Shown here: positions 15,770 through 23,195 of the stretch, piece by piece
How the letters are laid out: each line of letters opens with the position of its first letter
Position numbering within the stretch: position 1 is the first letter of the stretch
Assembly (NCBI GenBank): GCA_964559135.1
Contig: CAZLGG010000038.1
Span: 1 to 33,470, forward strand
Source: DRQF01 sp964559135
GTDB lineage: Bacteria; Planctomycetota; GCA-002687715; DRQF01
Length of the DNA: 33,470 nucleotides
Direction of reading: 5' to 3'
Notes under the pieces: model-generated
Seen by the model: the letters and a program-made list of their open reading frames with translations, nothing else
What the model was told of the DNA's origin: nothing
The model's database searches: none
Position numbers and translations under genes: made by a program

Positions 15770-16695
15770 AGGAAAAACACCGGGTGCGTATTCTCTCGGC
15801 GGTCGCCAAGAAAGGACCGTCATATCAGACGATCCGCATCCTGGTGATCAACGTTTCCCTGGCCATCTTGCTCTTTATCCCCCTCTCGGGAACCGTCCGC
15901 GTCGACGTCTGGAGAGGACGCCATCTGCTGTTCGGTGAACCGGCAAACCTGACCAAGGCGCTCAGCGGTTTCATCATCTCCATGGCCATCCTCTACGGTC
16001 TCACGTTTCTCTCCAACATGATCGTCGGCCGGTTTTTCTGCGGCTGGGGCTGCCCCGTGGGGTTCGTGAGTCGGCTCGGAGAGGAGGTGGACGTCAAGGG
16101 GAAAAAGAGCCGGATCAAGAGGGTCATTTCCCACGCGGCGGGCGCGGGATTCGTCGCGACATTCGTGGCCGCCGTCATGTTGTGGTGGGTCGATCCGCGC
16201 GTCCTCATCGATGGCAGCACCAGAGCCAAGGTCATCACGCTCTCGGTTTTCGCCGTTCTCTGGCTGGGCGGCTATCTGCATGCATTTCGATGGCGCTTCG
16301 GCTTTTGCCGTACCGTCTGCCCGATCGGACTCTACTACCGATACGTGACCTCGCAGGCACCTATCGGCATCGTGTTCTCGGAAGTTCCCGATCCCTGCAT
16401 CGAGTGCGGAGCCTGCGAGACGATTTGTCCCGTCAACCTCGACCCGAAGCATCTGGGGGAATTCACGGGAGCCCCTCAGGACGACCCGGACGCTGAACCC
16501 GATCGCTATGGGGACGCGGAGTGCCTGCGTTGCGGCGACTGCATCGAAGCCTGTCGCATGGTTTTCAAGGGAAAACCCGACGTTATCCCGCCACTGCGCT
16601 TCGGGCATCCGGAGACACACAAACCCGACGACGAGAACGACTCCCTCGATCCGGCGGAGACGAAGGCCCTTCGTCCCCCGACGGCCGTGGGATAG
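15757..16695 (+). CDS. Membrane polyferredoxin, NapH/CcoG-like
   Basis: The 312-residue protein has four to five membrane helices. It has paired Cys motifs at helix ends, CGWGCP (Cys95/Cys99) and CRTVCP (Cys184/Cys188). Two 4Fe-4S ferredoxin motifs follow, CIECGACETICP (Cys214, 217, 220, 224) and CLRCGDCIEACR (Cys256, 259, 262, 266). In cbb3 operons this place is usually taken by CcoG/FixG (about 470 residues), a redox protein acting on copper or heme assembly. This protein is shorter and its two half-motifs match NapH better. It starts with GTG at 15757, preceded by GGGAG, and overlaps the upstream gene by 13 bp. It may reduce copper or feed electrons to the oxidase assembly; that is inference. 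Confidence 0.87.
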   Translation: MLPLKEKHRVRILSAVAKKGPSYQTIRILVINVSLAILLFIPLSGTVRVDVWRGRHLLFGEPANLTKALSGFIISMAILYGLTFLSNMIVGRFFCGWGCPVGFVSRLGEEVDVKGKKSRIKRVISHAAGAGFVATFVAAVMLWWVDPRVLIDGSTRAKVITLSVFAVLWLGGYLHAFRWRFGFCRTVCPIGLYYRYVTSQAPIGIVFSEVPDPCIECGACETICPVNLDPKHLGEFTGAPQDDPDAEPDRYGDAECLRCGDCIEACRMVFKGKPDVIPPLRFGHPETHKPDDENDSLDPAETKALRPPTAVG

Positions 16696-16722
16696 GGCGA
16701 CTTCGATTCACGGCCCACGATT

Positions 16723-16738
16723 TGCGGGAGTTCCCGCA
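16723..16738. promoter_or_regulatory. 16-bp palindrome before the CBS gene
   Basis: TGCGGGA-GT-TCCCGCA is a perfect inverted repeat ending two bases before the ATG at 16741. It contains the only GGGAG that could serve as ribosome site. It could be an operator or an RNA hairpin masking the start; chance is also possible. Confidence 0.35.
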
Positions 16739-16740
16739 CC

Positions 16741-17151
16741 ATGAACCACAACGCACGCACAATCATGAAGCCGGCTCTTACCGTCGCCCCCGAGGTCGGT
16801 TTGGCGGAAGCGGCAAGAACGATGGACCTCCACCGCATCTCGAGCCTCCCGGTGATCGACACGGGAGGCGCGCTCGTCGGCGTCATCACGAAAACGGATC
16901 TGTTACACTATGCGCTGTCGCGCGCTGACGATTTCCAAGGGATCCTCGTCGGTGAAGCCATGAACCCGTCCGTCGTCACGATTTCTCCGCAGGAGAAGAT
17001 CAATGCGATGGCGGCGCTCATGGAGCAGCAAAAGATCCACCACCTCTTCGTGGTCGAGGACGGCCGCCTTCTGGGGGTCGTGAGTTCCTTGGATCTCACG
17101 CGAGTCCTCATGGACGTCTGTTCCATGTTGGGGGATGTGGGGCGCGGCTGA
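16741..17151 (+). CDS. Tandem CBS-domain protein
   Basis: This 136-residue cytoplasmic protein is made of two CBS domains and nothing else: about 1-63 (TIMKPALTVAPEVGLAEAARTM ... VIDTGGALVGVITKTDLL, cited here in parts) and 68-130 (EAMNPSVVTISPQEKINAMAAL ... HHLFVVEDGRLLGVVSSLDLTR). CBS pairs bind adenine nucleotides and act as energy or redox state sensors. It follows the polyferredoxin by 45 bp and precedes the hemerythrin by 12 bp, so it is probably the penultimate gene of the oxidase operon. A partner protein is not obvious; it may act on the neighbouring oxidase or on a separate target. Confidence 0.93.
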   Translation: MNHNARTIMKPALTVAPEVGLAEAARTMDLHRISSLPVIDTGGALVGVITKTDLLHYALSRADDFQGILVGEAMNPSVVTISPQEKINAMAALMEQQKIHHLFVVEDGRLLGVVSSLDLTRVLMDVCSMLGDVGRG

Positions 17152-17163
17152 TGGGAGTTCGCG

Positions 17164-17745
17164 ATGCCTCAGCGGGACATCCTCGACATTCTGAAGGATG
17201 ATCATCGAGTCATCGTGAGTTTCCTGCGTGCCCTGGATACCTACGCGGACAGCTTGGACTGCGACTCGGCGGACCCGGACGGGGCCAAGGAGGCTTTGAG
17301 ATTCGTACGGGAATTCGTCGAACAGGGGCATCACACTCGAGAAGAGGGGATCCTCTTTCGCTTCCTCGCTGAAAAGGGACAGGGCCAAAACAGCGAAGGG
17401 CGTCACCTCATCCATTGTCACGACGAGGCCCGGGACCAATTGGAAGGTATGCGGATGGCCACGCCGCCGACGACCCCCGACGCCCGGACCGCTTTCGTCT
17501 GGAACGCACGGGCCTTCACCGCTCTCATGCGAGAACACATGGTCCTCGAGGAATCCTGGCTTTACCCCCGCATCGACGAACTTTTGAGCGCCGCCGACAG
17601 GAAACTCCTCACGGAGCGTCTCCAACGGCACGAATTCCCACGAGAGGCATCGATGGAAACGGCCCGCCGCCGAATCGATGCCTTGATTCGAGCGGCAGGC
17701 CGGGGATTCGCGGAGGGAGCGGGGCAGCATCCCGCCTCCTACTGA
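17164..17745 (+). CDS. Hemerythrin-domain (HHE) protein
   Basis: The 193-residue cytoplasmic protein has a four-helix hemerythrin domain (about 5-140). Candidate di-iron ligands follow the family pattern: His14 (DDHRVI), His57 and Glu61 (HHTREE), His84 or His86 (HCHDEARD), His125 and Glu129 (REHMVLEE). Such proteins bind oxygen, sense it, or protect iron centres from oxygen and NO. The C-terminal 50 residues are basic and helical and have no clear domain. GGGAG lies six bases before the ATG. It is 12 bp after the CBS gene and ends in a 7-bp overlap with the convergent secreted-protein gene. As last gene of the oxidase operon it may be an oxygen reservoir or sensor for low-oxygen growth (inference). 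Confidence 0.93.
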   Translation: MPQRDILDILKDDHRVIVSFLRALDTYADSLDCDSADPDGAKEALRFVREFVEQGHHTREEGILFRFLAEKGQGQNSEGRHLIHCHDEARDQLEGMRMATPPTTPDARTAFVWNARAFTALMREHMVLEESWLYPRIDELLSAADRKLLTERLQRHEFPREASMETARRRIDALIRAAGRGFAEGAGQHPASY

Positions 17746-19037
17746 GGATTCAGACTCCAAACTTTGCGAGGCAGGAACAAGGCACCGATGCCGGGTCCGA
17801 AGGTTCCCGTCGGGCTGAGAAGCTCCATGCTCTGGAGATCCACGAACTTGGTGACGGGAGCAGCTGCGGGGTTGGAACCGAAAAGCATGGCAGGGCTCCC
17901 GCCCGTGTGCCCCACGCCCGTGAACACGAAGAACGGGAAGTCGTTGGGCAGGCAGTTGTCGACATAGTGCATGACCCCGTAGTTGAGACTGATCGAGCGC
18001 CCTGTGGGGAATGCGTCGGGATTAATACCGACGTAGGAGCCGATCTCCATGCTGACCATGCCGGTCGGGAAGATCCCGGGAACCGGCACCGTGTCGAACG
18101 GAATTAGAACGGTCAGAGGGCCGCAGGATACACTGCCATGGATTTCCTGATCGTGCCAGATCGCTGGGCCCGCCCCGATGACTGGGCCGCACCCGTAGCA
18201 ATATTGGAAGTTGTCCTGAACCGTGCCGAAGGTCGCCACGTGAGCCTCTCCATAGCACTGATAGAGGCCGGTGGAAGAGTTGAACAACGCGGAGCGGACC
18301 GACTCCCCGATGAGGGGGGTGCCTGACGGCACCGTGGAGGGACCGAAAACGAAATTCGCGGGCGCAACCAGACAGTAGGTGCGGTTCGTATGCGCGGGAG
18401 GGCCGACCAAGGGGCGAGCGCTGAACGAGGCGTGATTCAGACATCCCGTCACATGGTTGAGGTTCAGGGCAATGTGCCAACTGTTACCGGTCACACCCGG
18501 CAAACTGCAATCGAGCGCGTAGTCGATGTGTCCGGTGAAGTGGACGGGAAGGCTGGCCGGCGGCACGGCACAGGGCGGCACGGGGCAGGGAGCTCCGCTT
18601 CCGATGGAACTCAGGGTGTAGTTCAGATCGCCGTTCACCAAGAACCGCCAGACCTGCCGCATCGCGCCCGTGGAGAGGACCTCCATCCAGGTGCGCTCAT
18701 ACTTGGCCAAGACGAATCCGGAAAACGAGGGGGCGGTGGCGGTCGCGCCGGTGACGGTCACCTGGATGATGGCCAGGTCGCATGTCACGAAATTGGGAGC
18801 ACTGAGCATGACGGACTCATTGAATTGAGCCTCCAAACTGCAGTCCAGCAAACAACCGTAGGTTCCCGACTCCGTGAAAGGGGGGAAGGAAGGGAGATTG
18901 GGCTGGGGTGGCAGACAGCACCCCACATCGAATCCGTCGTCCCCAGGGCATCCGAACCCGATCACCTGGGCTGGGAGGGGGGCCCAGGAGCAAAGGGCAA
19001 GAAGCATGAGGGCCATCCAAATGCGTTTCAACGTCAT
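17739..19037 (-). CDS. Cys-rich secreted protein of unknown function
   Basis: I do not recognise the family. The 432-residue protein has a Sec signal peptide (about 1-23, cleavage after LPAQ). The mature part is rich in Cys (about 16 residues), Pro, Gly and aromatic residues, with pairs such as CCLPP, CPVPPC and YCYGCGP, so several disulfides are likely outside the cytoplasm. A non-Cys C-terminal section (about 350-432) reads like a beta-sandwich (SISLNYGVMHYVDNC, FFVFTGVGHTGG). No catalytic motif stands out. AAGGA lies about ten bases before the ATG. It is divergent from the pseudopilin gene and overlaps the hemerythrin gene tail to tail by 7 bp. Likely an extracellular or surface protein. 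Confidence 0.75.
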   Translation of the reverse strand: MTLKRIWMALMLLALCSWAPLPAQVIGFGCPGDDGFDVGCCLPPQPNLPSFPPFTESGTYGCLLDCSLEAQFNESVMLSAPNFVTCDLAIIQVTVTGATATAPSFSGFVLAKYERTWMEVLSTGAMRQVWRFLVNGDLNYTLSSIGSGAPCPVPPCAVPPASLPVHFTGHIDYALDCSLPGVTGNSWHIALNLNHVTGCLNHASFSARPLVGPPAHTNRTYCLVAPANFVFGPSTVPSGTPLIGESVRSALFNSSTGLYQCYGEAHVATFGTVQDNFQYCYGCGPVIGAGPAIWHDQEIHGSVSCGPLTVLIPFDTVPVPGIFPTGMVSMEIGSYVGINPDAFPTGRSISLNYGVMHYVDNCLPNDFPFFVFTGVGHTGGSPAMLFGSNPAAAPVTKFVDLQSMELLSPTGTFGPGIGALFLPRKVWSLNPQ

Positions 19038-19223
19038 GGACTCGGTTCCTTTCTTATCCGGGTTAAAGGGCTTTCCGCGCTGAAATCGACTTCGAACGCG
19101 TCAGCGGAAGCAGTTTTTCGGATTTTCTTCCAAGACGCCGCTCTTGGGGTTCCCAGGCCTCCCTTCAAGTCAAGCTCCATGCGTCATTCGGTCGAGGGAT
19201 CGAAGAGGGGCGGGAGTTCGGCC
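19038..19223. promoter_or_regulatory. Divergent intergenic region (Cys-rich protein / pseudopilin)
   Basis: These 186 bases separate two outward genes and should carry both promoters. Reading on the minus strand, TTTAAC and GGATAA lie shortly before the Cys-rich protein start, but no firm promoter can be called. An in-frame ATG at 19179 would extend the pseudopilin by 15 residues; it lacks a ribosome site. Confidence 0.35.
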
Positions 19224-19718
19224 ATGACCGCAGCCAGGACGAGACGAATTCGCTGGGCCGTCAGTCTCGAGCAAGTCCTCGTGACGACGACTCTCTTATT
19301 GCTTGCAGCCATCGTCATCCCTTTGGCCGACGACGTCGCCATGTCGAGACGTGTGAACCTCGCCAAAAAGCAGACCGACGACATCCTGGAATCCATCGCG
19401 ACGTTTCGAGACCTGAATCGCACCTACCCCCCGGGCCCCCAGAACTCCCCACGGTACAACTACCGCCGCGGCCGCGATGGTGCGGCGGTCCTCAATCCAT
19501 GGCTCGCAAGCGGTGACCCACCGCTACTACGCCGGCCGATTGCCCGAGATCCTTGGGGCAACCCGTTCAGCTATCACATCTTCGAAGGGGATGACGACAG
19601 CCCGGACGTCGTGGTCTACTCCTGGGGTCCGAACGGAATCGATGAATCGTGGGATGTCGATCTGTGGAAAGCACGGCGGTTGGGAGGCGACGACATCGGA
19701 GGGTTCTACGAACCCTGA
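19224..19718 (+). CDS. GspG-like pseudopilin with a degenerate prepilin site
   Basis: The 164-residue protein starts with a basic segment and then AVSLEQVLVTTTLLLLAAIVIP, cited here only as a hydrophobic helix at about residues 12-33. It has Leu-Glu placed as in type IV pilins and major pseudopilins, where Glu is at +5. The prepilin cleavage residue that is normally Gly is Ala here. The rest resembles GspG: a long helix with LAKKQTDDILESIATFRDLN, then YPPGPQN, then IARDPWGNPFSYHIFEGDDD and YSWGPNGIDES. GspG proteins form the type II secretion pseudopilus and have a calcium site in the last region. Start chosen at 19224 because GGGAG lies seven bases upstream. No other secretion genes are near, so it is an orphan. 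It overlaps the ABC exporter tail to tail by 13 bp. Confidence 0.78.
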   Translation: MTAARTRRIRWAVSLEQVLVTTTLLLLAAIVIPLADDVAMSRRVNLAKKQTDDILESIATFRDLNRTYPPGPQNSPRYNYRRGRDGAAVLNPWLASGDPPLLRRPIARDPWGNPFSYHIFEGDDDSPDVVVYSWGPNGIDESWDVDLWKARRLGGDDIGGFYEP

Positions 19719-21559
19719 CCCAAATCGTAGAGATGCGCGAACAGTCCTCCCTGCTTCAGCAGCGTGTCGGGGCTCCCCTGCTCGACCACTCTCCCGCCTT
19801 CGAGAACGACGATGTGATCGGCGTGCTCGATCGTGCTCAATCGATGAGCGATGACCAACGCTGTCCGCCCCTTCAAGAGCTCTTCCAAGGCCGCCTGCAC
19901 GGCTCGCTCCGAAGCAGAATCCAGACTGCTCGTCGCCTCGTCGAGCAAAAGAAGCGAAGCTCCCTTCAAAATCGCACGGGCAATGGTGATGCGCTGGCGC
20001 TGGCCCCCCGACAAGGTTTCTCCGCGCTCCCCCAGGATCGTGTCGTATCCGTCGGGGAGCCCCAGAATGTCCTCGTGGATGTGAGCGAGCCGTGCCGCGC
20101 GTTCAATATCGTCCTGGGTCACATCCGGGCGTCCGTAGGCAATATTCTCCCTCACGGAGGCGTTGAAGAGGAACGGGCTCTGCTCGACGACCGCCACCTG
20201 ACGCAGGAAACTCTCCCGACGAATCGCATCCAGAGGAGTACCGTCGATGAGAATCCGTCCGGCGCGAGGGGAATGGAAGCGAAGGATGAGATCGGCCAAC
20301 GTCGACTTTCCCGCTCCCGACGGCCCGACGAGGGCGACCGTCTTGCCTGCGGGAACGTCGAAACTCACGTCACGCAGGACATCGACCGGACCGTCGTCAC
20401 CGTCCTCATAGGAGAAACTCACGCGATCGAATCGAAGGCCCTCGCGAATCGCACCGATGTCTTCAGCGCCCGCTCGGTCTCCAGGCTCCCCGGGAGCGTC
20501 AAGAACTTCGAAGATGCGACCCGCGGCCGACCCCGCCTCCTGGATCTCTCCGTAGGCGCGGCCGAGCCGTCGGATGGGGCGGTACATGGTGGCCAGAGCC
20601 AAGAGGAAGGCGGAGAAGGTGTCGACGTCCAATCCCCATGTGCCTTCGATGACGAGATACCCTCCCAGACCCATCACAGCGACCAGAGTGACAGCATAGA
20701 CGAGCTCCAGCACGGTGCGAGCCGTCGCCTTGGACGCCCCGACCGCCACCTGCCGCCGGAACCAGCGATGATTCACTCGCTCGAATCGTTCGAGCGCTTC
20801 GTCCTCGGCCTGGAAGGCCTTGATGACGCGAAGTCCGGAAAGGGTCTGACTCATCGCCTCGAGACTGTCTCCGAGAGACGCCAGGCTTTTCGCGGATCGC
20901 TTGCGGATCCGACGACCGACGAGGACGGCGAGGACCGCCAGGACCGGGAGGAGTACGAACGAGGCCAAGGCGAGTCGCCCGTTGAGCCAAAGCGCCGCCC
21001 CGGCTGCCCCGACGATGACGACCGGCTGAGGGAGAGCGACGAGGAGAACAAGGCTCACGCCTCGATACGTCAACTGGATATCATTTGCGAATCGCGAGAT
21101 GAGATCCCCTGTCTTGCGACGCCCATAGAATGACAGGGGAAGAGCCATGATCTGCCGCACGAAGGCCGAGCGCAGGTCCGCAACCACGGCTGCCGAGAGG
21201 CGGCGACCCAGATAGATTCTTGCATAGGACGCAAAAGCGCCGACGACGCCGACAACGAGAAGCAACAAGAGAGTCAGGACCAAGGCAGCGATCCGAGTGT
21301 TGTCCGCCGACATCCCGACGGCTTCGAGCAGAGTTTGGCCGCCGTCGATGAAGAGGACGCCGAGGTCGTCCCCCCCCACCCGGCCTTCACCCATGAGGAC
21401 CTGCTCGACAAAGACCTTCGCGACGGCGATCGGCGCGGTCTCGACGACGCCGGAAACGAGGACGACGACCAGGACCAGGGCCATATCGCGGCGTCGGTGC
21501 GCAACGAAGCCGAAGAGTCGGCGCAAGGGCGACGGTGAGCCGTGGAATCGTTCAACCAT
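19706..21559 (-). CDS. MsbA-type ABC exporter (fused membrane and ATPase domains)
   Basis: The 617-residue half-transporter probably works as a homodimer in the inner membrane. Six membrane helices cover about residues 25-310, including long cytoplasmic extensions with the coupling sequence RRKTGDLISRFANDI. The nucleotide-binding domain (about 365-610) has Walker A GPSGAGKST, a Q-loop in VEQSPFLFN, signature LSGGQRQR, Walker B LLLLDEATSS and the switch His in IAHRLST. Length and arrangement fit lipid/lipopolysaccharide flippases and related exporters; the substrate cannot be told. I chose the ATG at 21559 because it overlaps the methyltransferase stop by 8 bp and starts the conserved region. 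An upstream in-frame start at 21646 would lie inside the methyltransferase gene. Confidence 0.92.
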   Translation of the reverse strand: MVERFHGSPSPLRRLFGFVAHRRRDMALVLVVVLVSGVVETAPIAVAKVFVEQVLMGEGRVGGDDLGVLFIDGGQTLLEAVGMSADNTRIAALVLTLLLLLVVGVVGAFASYARIYLGRRLSAAVVADLRSAFVRQIMALPLSFYGRRKTGDLISRFANDIQLTYRGVSLVLLVALPQPVVIVGAAGAALWLNGRLALASFVLLPVLAVLAVLVGRRIRKRSAKSLASLGDSLEAMSQTLSGLRVIKAFQAEDEALERFERVNHRWFRRQVAVGASKATARTVLELVYAVTLVAVMGLGGYLVIEGTWGLDVDTFSAFLLALATMYRPIRRLGRAYGEIQEAGSAAGRIFEVLDAPGEPGDRAGAEDIGAIREGLRFDRVSFSYEDGDDGPVDVLRDVSFDVPAGKTVALVGPSGAGKSTLADLILRFHSPRAGRILIDGTPLDAIRRESFLRQVAVVEQSPFLFNASVRENIAYGRPDVTQDDIERAARLAHIHEDILGLPDGYDTILGERGETLSGGQRQRITIARAILKGASLLLLDEATSSLDSASERAVQAALEELLKGRTALVIAHRLSTIEHADHIVVLEGGRVVEQGSPDTLLKQGGLFAHLYDLGQGS

Positions 21560-22187
21560 TCCGTTCGTCTCGTACGAACAGGGCGTATCGGGTCTCGCGC
21601 AGGAATCCAGTCCCACGCTCCGCCTCCAGGCGCCAACCCTGGTCACGCAGGCACCCCTCGATCCAACCGGCTGTGTGGGAGAATCGGTGAGACGCTCTTC
21701 CCGTCAAGAGACTCTTCAGACGACGCTGGGCATAATGGAGGGCCAGGGGGTGGAAATAGGTGAAGATGACGGCGCGTGACGCCGTACGCGACGCCTCGCG
21801 GACGACGCGGACACGCGTGGGCGAAGGAAGGTGATGGAGGAGACGAAGACAGAGAACGACGTCGAAGGCGCGGTCCTTCAGCGGAAGGGACTCCAGATCC
21901 CCGCGAATCCATGCGACGTTGTCGTCGCGACGACGTTCGACGGCGCCTTCCAGCATGGCCGAAGCCAGATCCACTCCGGTATAGGGGATCGTGTTCAACT
22001 CCGGGATCGCAGCGACCCGTCCGACACCGCAAGGGGCATCCAGGAGCGATTCCACGGGCGACAGACCGCCGAGCAGATCGAGAAGGACTCGATTCTCCCT
22101 CCCGCGACGTCCCTCGGCTTCTCGCCGATAGCGTCTTGCCACGCGACGATCGTACTTGGTTCGGGCGGCGTATTCCGGAACGGTCAT
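21552..22187 (-). CDS. Class I SAM-dependent methyltransferase
   Basis: The 211-residue protein has the Rossmann-like methyltransferase fold: motif I SLLDAPCGVGRVAAI (about 47-61), motif II acidic residue in YTGVDLASAM, motif III DLESLPLKDRAFDVVLC, and a post-motif LRLLHHLPSP. This is the UbiE/Methyltransf_11 pattern. The basic N-terminal region before about residue 35 may help substrate binding. It precedes and overlaps the ABC exporter by 8 bp, so the two are co-translated. The enzyme may modify the molecule that the exporter moves, for instance a lipid or glycolipid; this is inference from gene order. AGGGTG lies before the ATG. Confidence 0.88.
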   Translation of the reverse strand: MTVPEYAARTKYDRRVARRYRREAEGRRGRENRVLLDLLGGLSPVESLLDAPCGVGRVAAIPELNTIPYTGVDLASAMLEGAVERRRDDNVAWIRGDLESLPLKDRAFDVVLCLRLLHHLPSPTRVRVVREASRTASRAVIFTYFHPLALHYAQRRLKSLLTGRASHRFSHTAGWIEGCLRDQGWRLEAERGTGFLRETRYALFVRDERNG

Positions 22188-22323
22188 GAATCACCCTATC
22201 AAGGTGCCGGCGACTCCACATACTTCGCCGCCCACCCGCCCGGGAGACCGGGAGGAGGCCCGTCCCTTGACGGAACCCCGCCGGGGGAGCCACACCGTCG
22301 CGTCGTCGCCCTCACGACAAGCC
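22188..22323. promoter_or_regulatory. Divergent intergenic region (methyltransferase / TPR lipoprotein)
   Basis: 136 bases with two short GC hairpins: CCCGG-GAGA-CCGGG with a GNRA-type loop, and CCCC-GCC-GGGG. A TTGACG at about 22267 could be a -35 for the plus-strand gene, but no fitting -10 follows. No ribosome site precedes the ATG at 22324. Confidence 0.3.
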
Positions 22324-23113
22324 ATGCTTCGATTCCGAATTCTATGCCTATCATGCCTGTTGATCGTCGCCCTGGGGGCATGCTCTCCCAAGCACCAGGC
22401 GCCGCCGCGCCCTGCGAGAAACCGAGAAGACGGGCGCGGCTCTCGACGTGCTTCGGTCAGGCCCCTTGCGTCGCCATCCCGAAGACTTCGGGTTCCGACT
22501 CATGGAGGCCTCCTTGACCTTGGATCTGGCGAAGAATGAGAAAGCCGCGGAGCTTCTCGAGGAGTTGGTGCGAAGTCATCCCGGACATCCGAAGCTCCTG
22601 CGACTCCAGTCGCTCGCCCTGAACCGACTGGGGCGGGTCGACGACGTCGTCACGATTCAACGGCGGCTTCGCGGCCAGTTCCCGAAGGACCCCGTCCCAG
22701 CCCGCCTGACCCGAGCGTGGATGGCTCGTGGCAACCGCACCGCGGCGCTCAAGGTCGCACGCGACCGGGTGCGGATGACCCCCACCGACGCGGAGGCGCA
22801 GCGCGAACTGAGTCGTATCCTGCTGGCCGCGGGGCAGGCGGAGGAGGCCTGGTGGGAGATTCGTCGGGCAGTCGACTTGGCCTCGACCGACGTAAAGACT
22901 TATCTGATAAAGACTTGGGCCGCCATCAAGACCAGTCGTTGGGAGGCCGCCCGCGAAGCGCTCGCTCAGGCCCGGGAGACAGGCGGCCCCACCGAGGAAA
23001 TCCAGAGGATCGAGCGGACACTCCGCACGCCCGACCAGGATCGAAAACCGCGGCGGTGGCGGCGTTCCTTGAAAACGAAAAAAACTTGGATCTCGACTCG
23101 AACATCGCTTTGA
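22324..23113 (+). CDS. TPR-repeat lipoprotein with a probable frameshift
   Basis: The gene seems to be in two frames. The first starts at the ATG at 22324 with a lipoprotein signal (CLSCLLIVALGAC, Cys20 as lipidation site) and continues to a stop at 22537-22539. The second is open from 22364 to 23113 and encodes about four TPR-like helical pairs: KAAELLEELVRSHPGHPKLL, DVVTIQRRLRGQFPKDPVPA, AALKVARDRVRMTPTDAEAQ, EEAWWEIRRAVDLASTDVKT. Joining them near 22400-22413, in a GCGCCGCCGCGCCC repeat, gives a smooth protein: signal, short linker, then ALRETEKTGAALDVL. The second frame alone would need a GTG (22448) or ATG (22502) without a ribosome site. TPR lipoproteins scaffold envelope complexes. The shift could be a sequencing error, a real mutation or a programmed event. 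Confidence 0.65.
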
Positions 23114-23195
23114 TGGACGGATATGGGTCGGGCGACACGCTCGACGCCTCTGGATCATTTGTCAAACAACCAATCGCACTTTCGGAGTTCCCTTG

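Noticed and set aside
21560..21646. Longer start for the ABC exporter
   Set aside because: The extra 29 residues lie inside the methyltransferase gene, lack a ribosome site and do not resemble exporter N-termini.
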